Part shown: piece after piece, positions 1 to 8,111 of the stretch | How positions within the stretch are numbered: position 1 is the stretch's first letter | Layout: the number at the start of each line of letters is the position of its first letter | Assembly (NCBI GenBank): GCA_027310735.1 | Contig: DAIDAH010000035.1 | Span: 1 to 15,527, forward strand | Source of the DNA: Methylotenera sp. | Lineage (GTDB): Bacteria; Pseudomonadota; Gammaproteobacteria; Burkholderiales; Methylophilaceae | DNA length: 15,527 nucleotides | Direction of reading: 5' to 3' | The notes under the pieces: model-generated | What the model was told of the DNA's origin: nothing | What the model saw: only the letters and a program-made list of their open reading frames with translations | The model's database searches: none | Made by a program: the position numbers and the translations under genes

Positions 1-690
1 GCCATAGCCAATCCGCGTGAAGATTTTTTTCGTACTGTGTGTAGTACGATGGAGTTGCTTGAGTGGTTGAGGTTGAATGCGCCAAAGGCTCGTTTGGTTG
101 TGGTATCCAGCGCGGCAGTCTATGGAGCGAGTCATCAATCGGCAATTTCTGAGGATGATTTACAAGTGCCATATTCTCCCTACGGATACCACAAACTGAT
201 AATGGAGCAGTTGTGTCAGAGTTATGCAGCAACATACGGCACGCAGGTAGTTGTGGCTCGGCTGTTTTCGGTATATGGTAGTTTTCTACAGAAGCAATTG
301 CTTTGGGATTTATGTGTGAAGCTAGAATCTGGCATGCCCACCGTGGTACTTGGTGGTACAGGTGGTGAGTTACGTGATTGGACCGATGTGCGTGATGTGG
401 CTCGTGCATTATGCTCGGTTAAGGAGTTAGCCTCAGATACAGTTCCTATTTTTAATGTGGGCACAGGTAAGGCAACAAGCGTTCATGATGTGGCTTTAAT
501 TGTGCTAAATGCATGGCCAACGAAAGCCACCATTACCTTTAGCGGCAACTCCCGTAGAGGGGATCCGTTTAGTTTAGTTGCCAATAATTCACGCCTGCAG
601 GAGCTTGGCTTTGAGTGGACTATTTCGGTCGAATCTGGAATTTACAATTATGTGGAGTGGTATCTAAGTTACGTGCGGAGAGGCACATGA
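1..690 (+). CDS. NAD-dependent sugar epimerase/dehydratase (extended SDR), 5' truncated by window edge
   Basis: The reading frame is open from the first base, so this is the C-terminal 229 residues of a gene that begins outside the window; the GTG at 37 is internal. Visible extended-SDR features are a VVVSSAAVYG strand carrying the catalytic serine region, the Tyr-x3-Lys catalytic pair in SPYGYHK, a substrate-loop segment RLFSVYG, and GELRDWTDVRDVARA followed by FNVGTGK, as in UDP-glucose 4-epimerase-like enzymes. The N-terminal Rossmann GxxGxxG motif lies upstream of the window. It presumably acts in the cytoplasm on a nucleotide sugar that feeds this polysaccharide. Its TGA overlaps the start of the next gene as ATGA, so the two are probably translationally coupled. 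The precise substrate (4-epimerase, 4,6-dehydratase or other) cannot be told from this part. Confidence 0.9.
   Translation, partial: AIANPREDFFRTVCSTMELLEWLRLNAPKARLVVVSSAAVYGASHQSAISEDDLQVPYSPYGYHKLIMEQLCQSYAATYGTQVVVARLFSVYGSFLQKQLLWDLCVKLESGMPTVVLGGTGGELRDWTDVRDVARALCSVKELASDTVPIFNVGTGKATSVHDVALIVLNAWPTKATITFSGNSRRGDPFSLVANNSRLQELGFEWTISVESGIYNYVEWYLSYVRRGT
677..683 (+). promoter_or_regulatory. Ribosome binding site deciding the 687 start
   Basis: GGAGAGG lies just upstream of the ATG at 687, inside the last codons of the epimerase gene. It supports a start at the ATGA overlap rather than the longer reading frame that begins inside the upstream gene. Confidence 0.7.
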
Positions 691-1856
691 TTAGGATGGC
701 ATTTACGCTTATTGGTGGTGGGCATTGGATTGGCGGTTACAACTACATGCTTAATCTTGTGCGAGCGTTGTCTGATTACACACCTAACCGTGTGCAGCCT
801 GTGTTGTTTTTTGGCACTGATATGGATGAAAAAGATGTCGCCCCTTTTGAGCTTATTAAGGGGGTTGTGGTTATTCGTCATACTGTTTTTGATGCTACTA
901 ACAAAGGAAAGCGTTTGCGGCAGGCGCTCTTGACTGGCTGTGATAAAATGGCTGCGACTTTATTTTCTGCGCATGATATAGATGTTGTTTTTGAGTCTGC
1001 GCAGTTTTACGGCTGGCATTTCCCTGTGCCAGTGATTGCTTGGATTCCTGATTTTCAGCACCGCCACCTGAGACATTTGTTTGATTTTAAAACTTACTGG
1101 AAGCGGGAAATTGGATTTAGAGTACAAGTGCTGAGTGGACGTCATGTTATGTTGAGTAGTGGAGATGCGAGACAGGACTGCGAGAAGTTTTACCCTAGTA
1201 CTCTTGGTCGTACGCATGTTGTGCGTTTTGGTGTTCCACCAGTAAGTGATAATGGTGTGAACTCTGCACGGGTCGTGGCCGATGCGTATGATTTACCGAA
1301 TATTTTTTTCTTTTTGCCAAATCAGTTTTGGGTGCATAAAAATCACGAGTGCGTGATTCATGCTTTGAGTTTATTGAAGGCGCGTGGAGTAGATGTCGTG
1401 GTTGCAGCTTCTGGAAAGCAATCTGACCCACGCGACCCAGAGCATTTTCAGCAGCTCCAGCAGTTAATTGAGTCGTGCAATTTGGAGAGAAATTTTAGAT
1501 TATTAGGATTGATTCCACATGAGCACATAGCCGCCTTGATGCGCTCTTGCGCTGCACTGATTAATCCATCTAAATTTGAGGGGTGGAGCACAACCGTAGA
1601 AGAAGCTAAGGTGATGGGTACTCCAATAATTTTGTCATCACTGAGTGTTCATCGAGAACAAAGCCTTGATGCTTTGTTTTTTGACCCGACATCACCAGAG
1701 CAATTAGCTGTTATTTTGGAAAACTTTACTCCTATGAGTTCTGAGAAACGCATGGCTATGCATAAGTTCGCTACAGATGCGGCATTAATTAATATGGAGA
1801 GATTTGCCATGGAGTTTTCTGGACTGGTGGAACAACAAATAAAGTACAGGAAATAA
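687..1856 (+). CDS. GT4-family glycosyltransferase
   Basis: A 389-residue protein of normal GT4 length with GT-B architecture. The C-terminal nucleotide-sugar domain is clear: a PNQFWVHKNH segment near residues 211-220, then RLLGLIPHEHIAALMRSC, then FEGWSTTVEEAKVMGTP. The last segment holds the E-x7-E pair (Glu298 and Glu306) that binds donor in retaining GT4 enzymes. The N-terminus shows a short glycine-rich loop (LIGGGHWIGG) typical of the family. I chose the ATG at 687 because it overlaps the upstream TGA and follows a GGAGAGG Shine-Dalgarno at 677-683; the frame is open further upstream, but that part lies inside the preceding gene. It is likely one of the cytoplasmic transferases that extend the lipid-linked repeat unit. 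Donor and acceptor are unknown. Confidence 0.92.
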   Translation: MIRMAFTLIGGGHWIGGYNYMLNLVRALSDYTPNRVQPVLFFGTDMDEKDVAPFELIKGVVVIRHTVFDATNKGKRLRQALLTGCDKMAATLFSAHDIDVVFESAQFYGWHFPVPVIAWIPDFQHRHLRHLFDFKTYWKREIGFRVQVLSGRHVMLSSGDARQDCEKFYPSTLGRTHVVRFGVPPVSDNGVNSARVVADAYDLPNIFFFLPNQFWVHKNHECVIHALSLLKARGVDVVVAASGKQSDPRDPEHFQQLQQLIESCNLERNFRLLGLIPHEHIAALMRSCAALINPSKFEGWSTTVEEAKVMGTPIILSSLSVHREQSLDALFFDPTSPEQLAVILENFTPMSSEKRMAMHKFATDAALINMERFAMEFSGLVEQQIKYRK

Positions 1857-1866
1857 TTGGTGTTTT

Positions 1867-2125
1867 ATGATAAAAGTGTTAGTCGTGAGTACAGGCAACA
1901 CATAATCAGATACGTTATGTATAGCGCTTTAGCCAATTCTTTTACGGGCGCACATCTTGCTGAACCAAGATGGGATGGAGTGGATATTGTCGAAGATTTA
2001 AAAGAGCTTTGCGTTTGGGTGTTTTTGGAAGAGACCATGTTGTTAAAACTTTCTCTGAATCTGTTGTTATGGAAAAGTTGCTTTCTATTTATAGAGAACA
2101 GGGTATAGCAACTGAATGTATATAG
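1867..2125 (+). pseudogene. Decayed remnant of a GT4 glycosyltransferase gene
   Basis: Two pieces of a typical GT4 protein can be read in different frames within about 260 bp. At 1867 an ATG starts MIKVLVVSTGNT, a classic GT4 N-terminus, which ends at a TAA at 1903-1905. From about 1985 a second frame reads RALRLGVFGRDHVV, then KTFSESVVMEKLLSIYRE, ending at TAG 2123-2125. This matches the usual GT4 C-terminal helix pattern (RLG..GR..V...FS....... LY). The third frame is open from 1857 to 2108 but its product resembles nothing I recognise, so that open frame is probably incidental. The simplest reading is a glycosyltransferase gene that lost its middle and picked up frameshifts. Its tail overlaps the longer start of the next gene by 10 bases. 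Family assignment rests on motif resemblance only. Confidence 0.55.
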
Positions 2126-2904
2126 AAAAGCCAGCTAATGAGATGAAAAGCCTTATATCAGTCATAACTGTTTGTTTTAACAGTTCTGCAACTATTGAAG
2201 ATACGATTAATTCTGTGGAAGCACAAAGATATAGTAATGTTGAACACCTCGTCATTGACGGTGCTTCAACAGATAGTACTATGGAAATAGTTGGGCAACA
2301 TGCAAGCATTAAGCGAGTGATTTCTGAGCCTGATGGTGGTATTTATGATGCTATGAACAAAGGCATTTCTACTGCTCAAGGTGAAATTATTGGTATGTTG
2401 AATGCAGACGATTTATACGCTGATGATGATGTGCTTTCAAGGGTTGCTGAACTGTTTTCAGATGCATCAATAGATGCGTGTTACGCTGATCTAGTGTATG
2501 TTAAACAGCAGGATACAAATGTAATTGTTAGGTATTGGAAGTCAAAAGAGTTTGAATCTGGGCTCTTTAAAGATGGATGGATGCCGGCACACCCGACATT
2601 TTTTGTTAGAAAAAGTGTTTATGAGCGTCTGGGTGGTTTTGATTTGAACTATAAAATTGCTGCAGATTTCGAACTCTTATTCAGATTTATTGAACAGCAT
2701 AAAATTAGAACTAGATACTTACCCAAGGTGCTTGTGAAAATGCGTTTAGGGGGTACAACCAATAAGAGTTTAGCAAACATTTATAAGCAGAACAGAGAAA
2801 TTCTTAGGGTTTTAAAATGTAATTACAGTAGATTCTCCATTAGTAACTTTATTCTGAATAAAGCAATCAGTCGATTTACACAATTTTTAACTAAACCAAA
2901 TTAG
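2116..2904 (+). CDS. GT2-family glycosyltransferase
   Basis: A 262-residue single-domain GT-A enzyme. From the first Met, residues 14-22 (ISVITVCFN) form the nucleotide-binding strand, followed by VIDGASTDST, SEPDGGIYDAMNKGI and the metal-binding region GMLNADDLY (residues 93-101). HPTFFVRKSVYERLGGFD and the acidic segment AADFELLFRF complete the acceptor side. This is the usual set for cytoplasmic GT2 transferases of O-antigen clusters. The start is uncertain: ATG 2116 overlaps the remnant upstream, while ATG 2143 gives MKSLISVITVCFN, the more usual family N-terminus. Neither has a strong ribosome site. Base composition is clearly more AT-rich than the genes before 1857. Sugar specificity is unknown. 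Confidence 0.9.
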   Translation: MYIEKPANEMKSLISVITVCFNSSATIEDTINSVEAQRYSNVEHLVIDGASTDSTMEIVGQHASIKRVISEPDGGIYDAMNKGISTAQGEIIGMLNADDLYADDDVLSRVAELFSDASIDACYADLVYVKQQDTNVIVRYWKSKEFESGLFKDGWMPAHPTFFVRKSVYERLGGFDLNYKIAADFELLFRFIEQHKIRTRYLPKVLVKMRLGGTTNKSLANIYKQNREILRVLKCNYSRFSISNFILNKAISRFTQFLTKPN

Positions 2905-2931
2905 CAAAATAATTTTGGCATCAGGCATATC

Positions 2932-4215
2932 GTGATTCATAAATTCACTGGTTCTATTTGGGCATTGTTAGAATATCTGTGTTACCCATTGATAATTTTC
3001 GTTGCTACTCCTTATTTGCTGCATACCTTAGGTGCAGAAAATTATGGTTATTGGATGCTGTTGAATGCAATAGTTAGTTTGGGTGTGGTTTTAAATGTTG
3101 GTACTAGTGCGGCTACCATTAAATTAATTTCAGCTGGTATTGGCAAACAAAATAATGGCGACATAACGCACATTGTAAATTCATCTTTGACTATCGCTAT
3201 ATTTGGCGGGGGTCTTCTTGCTCTAATTATTTCAATTGTATTTAGTCTAATGGGAACTGGCTTATTTGAAAAAATGAGCAATCATTCTTTGTTGCTTTTA
3301 ACTGGTTTAACTGCTGCACTTTTAGCATGGATAGAGCAAATTGATAATGTATTTACTTCAACAATCAAAGGTAGTGAGAAGTTTGGATTAGCTGCAAAAA
3401 TTGAAATTATTAGTAAAACACTTCAGATTCTTGTGGCGGTACTCGTAGTCGGGTTTTCAGGCAGTATGGCTGCATTTTACTTTTCATTTGTGATTGTTGC
3501 CGTATGTCGATTGTTTATCAAATATCTAGTGGTGAAGAAGTATTTAAATATTTCTAATTTTAAATTAGGCCTTAATGGAGTAAGAGAAACATTAATATAT
3601 GCGAAATGGGGCTGGTTGCAAGGCTTAGGCTCACTTTTATTTGGTGTGGCAGACCGATTTTTAGTTGGATCTATCATGGGAGCCACTGCGCTTACATACT
3701 ACTCAGTTGCAACCCAATTAGCGCAGCAAATACACGCAATTTCTTCGGCGGGGTTAAGTGTTATATTTCCAAAAATAAGTCGTAAAATAGAGGGGGCTTC
3801 AAGTTTTTCACTACGTAAAATTGCTCATTTAGCAATTATGGGAAATTTTTTCATTAGTAGTGTATTGGCTATAAGCTTGTTTATATTTGGCCATGATATT
3901 TTATTGATTTGGCTAGGTACGTCTATCGCAAGCACCAGTTCTGAAATTCTCTTTTATTTAACTATAGGGTATTGGCTATTAGCAATGAATGTAGCACCGC
4001 ATTTCATATTGCTGGCTATTGGTAGAATGAAATTTGTTGCACTATCTAATGTTGTAGCTGGAATTGTTTCATTAACCATAATGTTCATTTTAATTGGGTC
4101 TAACGGCCTAGTCGGTGTTGGTGTTGCTAGAATTCTTTATGGCATTATTACCTTGGTTAATTTTTTATCGTTGTTTGATTATTTAAAGAAAAGAAATGAA
4201 AAGTATATTGAGTAG
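2932..4215 (+). CDS. wzx: Wzx-type polysaccharide flippase (MOP superfamily)
   Basis: A 427-residue, strongly hydrophobic protein with about twelve predicted membrane segments and short charged loops, the size and look of O-antigen/capsule flippases. The N-terminus has the family-like pattern ATPYLLHTLGAENYGYWMLL, where a Pro-Tyr-Leu...Leu-Gly...YG segment follows the first helix. The central GVADRFLVGSIMGATALTYYSVA is also typical of the polysaccharide transporter family. It would move undecaprenyl-diphosphate-linked repeat units to the periplasmic face of the inner membrane. The start is GTG 2932, with only a weak AGG six bases upstream; a stop at 2902-2904 limits any extension. The gene is very AT-rich: one sampled 60-base row, 3541-3600, has 11 G+C. 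Its 3' end overlaps the next small ORF by 20 bases. Confidence 0.92.
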   Translation: MIHKFTGSIWALLEYLCYPLIIFVATPYLLHTLGAENYGYWMLLNAIVSLGVVLNVGTSAATIKLISAGIGKQNNGDITHIVNSSLTIAIFGGGLLALIISIVFSLMGTGLFEKMSNHSLLLLTGLTAALLAWIEQIDNVFTSTIKGSEKFGLAAKIEIISKTLQILVAVLVVGFSGSMAAFYFSFVIVAVCRLFIKYLVVKKYLNISNFKLGLNGVRETLIYAKWGWLQGLGSLLFGVADRFLVGSIMGATALTYYSVATQLAQQIHAISSAGLSVIFPKISRKIEGASSFSLRKIAHLAIMGNFFISSVLAISLFIFGHDILLIWLGTSIASTSSEILFYLTIGYWLLAMNVAPHFILLAIGRMKFVALSNVVAGIVSLTIMFILIGSNGLVGVGVARILYGIITLVNFLSLFDYLKKRNEKYIE

Positions 4216-4417
4216 ATTTTATTTAAGTGTGCATATTCGAGGATCTCGATTAATTATTCCTACTGATAAGCCGAAAGTTGTCCATTCGAAAATCAATGGC
4301 TATAAAGTATTTATCCTTAATAAAAATGCAGAGTCTATGGCCTATAAAGCTGAATATAAAAATAAGTATTTTAATGGTTTATTTTTAGCAAATCCCAACC
4401 TTGCGTACACGAACTAA
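4196..4417 (+). CDS. Small orphan ORF, possibly a truncated gene
   Basis: A 73-codon reading frame starts at ATG 4196 within the last codons of wzx and ends at 4417, just before the next gene. The purine-rich AAAGAAAAGAA upstream could serve as a weak ribosome site. I do not recognise the product. It is basic and AT-rich, with KINGYKVFILNKNAES in the middle and an ending FLANPNLAYTN. The KxNGYK...N pattern faintly recalls the region before the methyltransferase core in some FkbM proteins, which would make this the 5' stump of a lost gene, but that is a guess. It could also be a genuine small protein or a chance frame in AT-rich DNA. Confidence 0.4.
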   Translation: MKSILSRFYLSVHIRGSRLIIPTDKPKVVHSKINGYKVFILNKNAESMAYKAEYKNKYFNGLFLANPNLAYTN

Positions 4418-4431
4418 TTGAGGTTTATTTA

Positions 4432-5154
4432 ATGCTTAAATCATTTCTAAAACGCGTTATTCGATCGCTAGGTTTTGACTTACGACGATTTGATCCGGAA
4501 CATTCCGACTCTGCACAATTTAAACAAATGCTGTCGACACACGGAGTTAATTTAATTCTTGATGTTGGAGCCAATACAGGTCAATATGGCCAGTCTCTTC
4601 GAGACTTGGGTTTCAATGGGCATATTGTTTCGTTTGAACCTTTGACTGAAGCAAGAAAGAGTCTATTGAGGGCTTGTGAAAGTGACCCTATGTGGGATGT
4701 TGCACCACAGGCGGCGATTGGGAGTGAGGATGGTGAGGTTGATATTCATATCGCTGGGAATTCGGTGAGTAGTTCAATTTTGGATATGCTTGATGCGCAT
4801 TCGAGCGCAGCTCCAGATTCTGTTTATGTAGGTAGTGAGCGAGTCCCTTTAAGGCAGCTAGACACGTTAGCAATTGAGTACTTTACGACTCAAAGTGTGG
4901 CTTTTTTAAAGATAGATACACAGGGTTATGAAGATAAAGTTTTGAGTGGTGCTGCCAAGGTTTTAGATAATGTTGTGGGATTACAATTAGAGTTGTCATT
5001 ACTTCCCTTATATAAAGATCAGTTACTATTTCAAGCTATGGTTGAACGATTAGGGGCTATGGGTTTTGACTTATGGTCGTTAACATCGCCTATTATTGAC
5101 TCAAGGAATGGTCGTTTTTTGCAAATAGATGCAACTTTCTTTAAATCTACTTAG
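4432..5154 (+). CDS. FkbM-family methyltransferase
   Basis: A 240-residue class I SAM-dependent methyltransferase. LILDVGANTGQYG (residues 41-53) is the SAM-binding glycine-rich motif I, HIVSFEP (64-70) ends in the acidic residue expected to bind the ribose, and VAFLKIDTQGYEDKVLSGA (156-174) is the FkbM signature. A GAGG ribosome site at 4420-4423 lies 8 bases before the ATG. In polysaccharide loci, FkbM proteins are thought to O-methylate sugars, either within the repeat or as a chain cap. The short size and lack of a fused glycosyltransferase suggest a soluble stand-alone enzyme acting on a sugar intermediate in the cytoplasm. It appears intact. Confidence 0.9.
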   Translation: MLKSFLKRVIRSLGFDLRRFDPEHSDSAQFKQMLSTHGVNLILDVGANTGQYGQSLRDLGFNGHIVSFEPLTEARKSLLRACESDPMWDVAPQAAIGSEDGEVDIHIAGNSVSSSILDMLDAHSSAAPDSVYVGSERVPLRQLDTLAIEYFTTQSVAFLKIDTQGYEDKVLSGAAKVLDNVVGLQLELSLLPLYKDQLLFQAMVERLGAMGFDLWSLTSPIIDSRNGRFLQIDATFFKST

Positions 5155-5185
5155 GTTTGTAGGTTTAAATATTATTTGCTTTTGG

Positions 5186-5201
5186 CATCAACACATTGAT
5201 G
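5186..5201 (+). other. Short hairpin in the gap before the extended GT2 gene
   Basis: CATCAA and TTGATG form a perfect 6-bp stem around a CACA loop in the 87-base gap after the methyltransferase gene. It is followed by AACGGTTTT rather than a clean T run, so it is at best a weak terminator or an mRNA-processing structure. Confidence 0.3.
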
Positions 5202-5241
5202 AACGGTTTTCACGCGACTCTAATTTTGTATTGCAGATTAA

Positions 5242-6150
5242 ATGACTACTCCAGTTCCTGATGTAACAAATACCTATAATTTTCCCGCTGGAAAATTATT
5301 TTTTTTGCCGCCAAACTTAAGCCGAATCGATGAGGGGGGCTTACGTAAACACGGTTTGATTACGTCTGGTAATTTAAACAAAACAGGAGCCTTTGAGCAG
5401 GGACGTCATGACCAGCCTTTAATTACAATTATTACAGTTGTCTTTAATGGCGTTCAAAGCATTAGAAATACAATCCAGAGTGTTGTTAGCCAAGGTTACG
5501 ATAATATTGAGTATATTATTATTGATGGCGGTTCTACTGATGGAACCATAGATGTGATTCGAGAGTACGATAATGTGATTGATTATTGGGTCAGTGAGCC
5601 AGATCATGGAATATATGATGCTTGGAATAAAGGGGTCGCTTTAGCTACTGGAGAGTGGATTGGATTTCTGGGTGCAGATGATATTTATCTTCAAGGCGCT
5701 ATACAGTCATACATTGGTTTAATTGCAACGTTTAGTAATACTCAGGTTGATTACATATCTTCGCGAGCCAATTTAGTGTTGAATTCTAAAATACTTAGGA
5801 CAATCGGCCAAAAATGGAATTGGAAGTCTTTTCAGAAATGGATGAATGTTGCACATGTAGGTTCCTTACATCATAAATCATTGTATGAGAAATATGGTTT
5901 ATATGACCTTACTTATAAACTTTGCGGAGATTACGAGTTGTTATTACGCCCTCGATCCACGTTGCATGCGGCATATCTTGATATGATTACCGTGAATATG
6001 AGTGTTGGTGGGGCAAGTGATAATTTATCCGCTTATTTGGAAACTGAAAGAGCTAAAGTTCTAACGGGAGGGCGAAATTTTTGGCTAAGTCGATTCGAAA
6101 GAATATTTTCCATTAAAAAGTGGCAGTTAAGAAGACTACTATGGTATTAA
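5242..6150 (+). CDS. GT2-family glycosyltransferase with N-terminal extension
   Basis: A 302-residue protein in which the GT-A domain begins near residue 58 (QPLITIITVVFNG), then YIIIDGGSTDGT (91-102), VSEPDHGIYDAWNKG (117-131) and the metal-binding GFLGADDIY (141-149). The first 57 residues are an extension containing GGLRKHGLITSGN; I recall similar leaders in a subset of GT2 proteins from polysaccharide loci, with unknown role. The C-terminal part has the acidic CGDYELLLR segment. The core closely resembles the GT2 encoded at 2116 (same SEPDxGIYDAxNKG arrangement), so the two may be distant paralogues that use similar sugars. The ribosome site before ATG 5242 is weak, so a later start is possible, although the extension is encoded without interruption. 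Confidence 0.9.
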   Translation: MTTPVPDVTNTYNFPAGKLFFLPPNLSRIDEGGLRKHGLITSGNLNKTGAFEQGRHDQPLITIITVVFNGVQSIRNTIQSVVSQGYDNIEYIIIDGGSTDGTIDVIREYDNVIDYWVSEPDHGIYDAWNKGVALATGEWIGFLGADDIYLQGAIQSYIGLIATFSNTQVDYISSRANLVLNSKILRTIGQKWNWKSFQKWMNVAHVGSLHHKSLYEKYGLYDLTYKLCGDYELLLRPRSTLHAAYLDMITVNMSVGGASDNLSAYLETERAKVLTGGRNFWLSRFERIFSIKKWQLRRLLWY

Positions 6151-6204
6151 TTTGCCACTTAAATCGTTAAGTCTGGACTATTTTGAGGCAACAACTACAT
6201 ATCT

Positions 6205-7518
6205 ATGATTTTAAAAATTAAAGAAAAACTTAACTCAGAATACCAGTTGAATGTTTTCAACTGGAAGAGCTTAATGATTGGCGTTTTGTTATTGTTGACA
6301 ATCACTATTCCATCGTTGGGTATGGCTATGGGTGCAGACTCCATGGCAGCAGGATTGATGGTTGTTATTATTTTCTATATAGCACTTTGCTTGAAGATAT
6401 ATACCTTAACTGAAATCAGAAATAATCCACATGATGTGGTGCTTATATTTATTAGTTTATCTGCAGGAATATTCATTCATGGGCTAATTAACTATTGGCT
6501 TCATTATAGCTTTAACATTCATCGATTTTTGGAAACCTTTGTATTTTTGATATTGTTTCTGTTGGGAGCATTTTCCTTTGTTTTAGTAGCAAAAAAATCA
6601 GATGAACATCAGGTTGATTTTGTTTTGAAGTTTGTATTTTATGCATTGATAATTGTGGGAATTCTTAGCATCTTAGGATATTCTCCTTTTTTTAGTGAAT
6701 GGAAGGCTATGGTTTTTTATATGGAGCCATCTCACTTTGCTTTAAGTTTCTTACCGTTTTTGCTTTATATTGCTGTGCAGTCCGATATTAAGTATAAGCT
6801 TATCTGGCTTGCTATAAGCTTTGAAATAGCCTTAATGGTACAAAATTTAACGCTGATATTAGGAATTATTTTTATATCGATTTTAGTGCTTCCCATAAGA
6901 AAGTTCCTAGTATTACTTGCTTCATTTTCATTGCTTTTTTATACAAATAAAATTGTTTCGCATGTCTACTTCATTATGAATAACTCAGCAGTCGGTGCAA
7001 ATATGCCAGACGCAGTTTCTTATGTTGCAGATAGAGTGTCTTTGACTAGTCCGAACTTGTCTGTATTGGTATTCAAATCAGGGTGGGAGCGCGCGTATTT
7101 GAATTTTATAGATAATTTCGGCTTTGGTATTGGATTCCAACAATTAGGTTTTGTTGGGCGAGATGGTGAGATCATGACTAATATAATGAATGTTGTTGCA
7201 GGACAAAAAACATGTTTATTGGATGGCGCAACAGTTGCCGCGAAGTTAGTGAGTGAGTTTGGTATGATGGCTATAGTTGCACTTGGTCTCTATTCTATTT
7301 ATGCAATAAGATACGCGGTAAATCTACGTGAGCTTTCACTAAGAAAGAATAAAATTAGAGATTCTAAGTATGTGTTTTTCTTGGCGTGTTTTTTGATGTT
7401 TTGTATAGACTTATTTGTTCGTGGTACGGGTTATTTTTCTTCTAGCGCATTTCTTTTTACGGCCTCATTGATATGGATTCTGATGCTTCATTCTAAATCT
7501 ACAGGCATGAAATCATGA
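6205..7518 (+). CDS. wzy: Wzy-type O-antigen/capsule repeat-unit polymerase
   Basis: A 437-residue protein with about ten or more hydrophobic segments and a long hydrophilic, probably periplasmic stretch at roughly residues 255-350, the layout of Wzy polymerases. The segment MEPSHFALSFLPFLLY (173-188) matches the EPSHFA-like motif that recurs in Wzy proteins. The later loop GWERAYLNFIDNFGFGIGFQQLG (about 293-315) resembles the glycine-rich loop before the last helices. It would join lipid-linked repeat units at the periplasmic face. Wzy sequences diverge strongly, so the call rests on topology, motif, size and context between glycosyltransferase genes in a locus that also has Wzx. A GAGG at 6185-6188 is too far upstream to be a clear ribosome site. 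The stop overlaps the next start as ATGA. Confidence 0.85.
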   Translation: MILKIKEKLNSEYQLNVFNWKSLMIGVLLLLTITIPSLGMAMGADSMAAGLMVVIIFYIALCLKIYTLTEIRNNPHDVVLIFISLSAGIFIHGLINYWLHYSFNIHRFLETFVFLILFLLGAFSFVLVAKKSDEHQVDFVLKFVFYALIIVGILSILGYSPFFSEWKAMVFYMEPSHFALSFLPFLLYIAVQSDIKYKLIWLAISFEIALMVQNLTLILGIIFISILVLPIRKFLVLLASFSLLFYTNKIVSHVYFIMNNSAVGANMPDAVSYVADRVSLTSPNLSVLVFKSGWERAYLNFIDNFGFGIGFQQLGFVGRDGEIMTNIMNVVAGQKTCLLDGATVAAKLVSEFGMMAIVALGLYSIYAIRYAVNLRELSLRKNKIRDSKYVFFLACFLMFCIDLFVRGTGYFSSSAFLFTASLIWILMLHSKSTGMKS

Positions 7519-8111
7519 ATTATTTAGAGCGTTATGGGTGGCTAGGATTAGTGCGTTTAGCACGTGATTATCTTTATACGAAACTTTTTGTTTCAGCACA
7601 AGTAAGGCTGGTTCGTTTGCCCGCTTATATTAGAGGGCGGGCTTGTATTGACTTTGGCGCATCTCTAACCACTGGCGTTGGTGTAAGGCTTGATGCATTT
7701 TCAACTCCAGAAAAAGTAGTTATGCATTTCGGAAATAATGTCCAGTTAAATGATTATGTGCATATTGCTGCTATAGAGCACGTTGAGATTGGTGATCATA
7801 CATTGATTGCTAGTCGTGTCTATATTAGTGACCATAATCATGGTTGCTATAGTGGTGTCGATGTCAATTCGACACCTCATATACATCCAATGCATCGGCC
7901 TCTAATTGCTAAACCTGTAAAAATTGGTAGAAATATTTGGATTGGTGAGAATGTATGTATATTGCCTGGAGTTGTTATCGGTGATGGATCAATCGTTGGC
8001 GCTGGGTCTGTTGTTACGAAAAATGTTCAAGCAGGGAGTATTGTTGCTGGAAATCCAGCTAAACTGATTCGATTATTTGATGATATAAGTGGTCAGTGGG
8101 TAAAAGTTTGA
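7515..8111 (+). CDS. Left-handed beta-helix (hexapeptide) acetyltransferase
   Basis: A 198-residue protein of the WbbJ/maltose O-acetyltransferase-like type. Hexapeptide repeats run through residues about 87-105 and 135-180 (VKIGRNIWIGENVCILPGV, then VIGDGSIVGAGSVVTKN), ending with the usual VAGNPAKLIR. SDHNHG (105-110) contains the His expected to act as catalytic base, and the loop after it is the usual excursion from the helix. The first 60 residues are an N-terminal lead-in common in these proteins. It probably transfers acetyl from acetyl-CoA to a sugar hydroxyl of the repeat unit or its precursor. The ATG overlaps the polymerase stop (ATGA), so it is coupled to wzy. The acceptor sugar is not inferable. 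Confidence 0.92.
   Translation: MNYLERYGWLGLVRLARDYLYTKLFVSAQVRLVRLPAYIRGRACIDFGASLTTGVGVRLDAFSTPEKVVMHFGNNVQLNDYVHIAAIEHVEIGDHTLIASRVYISDHNHGCYSGVDVNSTPHIHPMHRPLIAKPVKIGRNIWIGENVCILPGVVIGDGSIVGAGSVVTKNVQAGSIVAGNPAKLIRLFDDISGQWVKV

Noticed and set aside
615..686. Longer N-terminus for the GT4 gene
   Set aside because: Lies inside the epimerase coding sequence; the ATGA overlap with a good ribosome site at 677-683 gives a typical GT4 start at 687.
1857..2108. Open frame of about 83 codons read as an intact gene
   Set aside because: Starts with TTG, product resembles nothing coherent, and the same DNA carries GT4-like pieces in the two other frames.
3434..3445. Similarity to the ops/JUMPstart element (GGCGGTA)
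   Set aside because: Lies inside the wzx coding region, lacks the full ops core and no JUMPstart context is seen; no such element was found elsewhere.
6118..6160. AAGTGGCA / TGCCACTT inverted pair around the end of the extended GT2 gene
   Set aside because: The 27-base loop is long and no T run follows, so a terminator call is not supported.
6186..6197. 12-base identity AGGCAACAACTA with 12615-12626
   Set aside because: Several 12-base matches are expected by chance in a window of this size, and similarity does not extend on either side.
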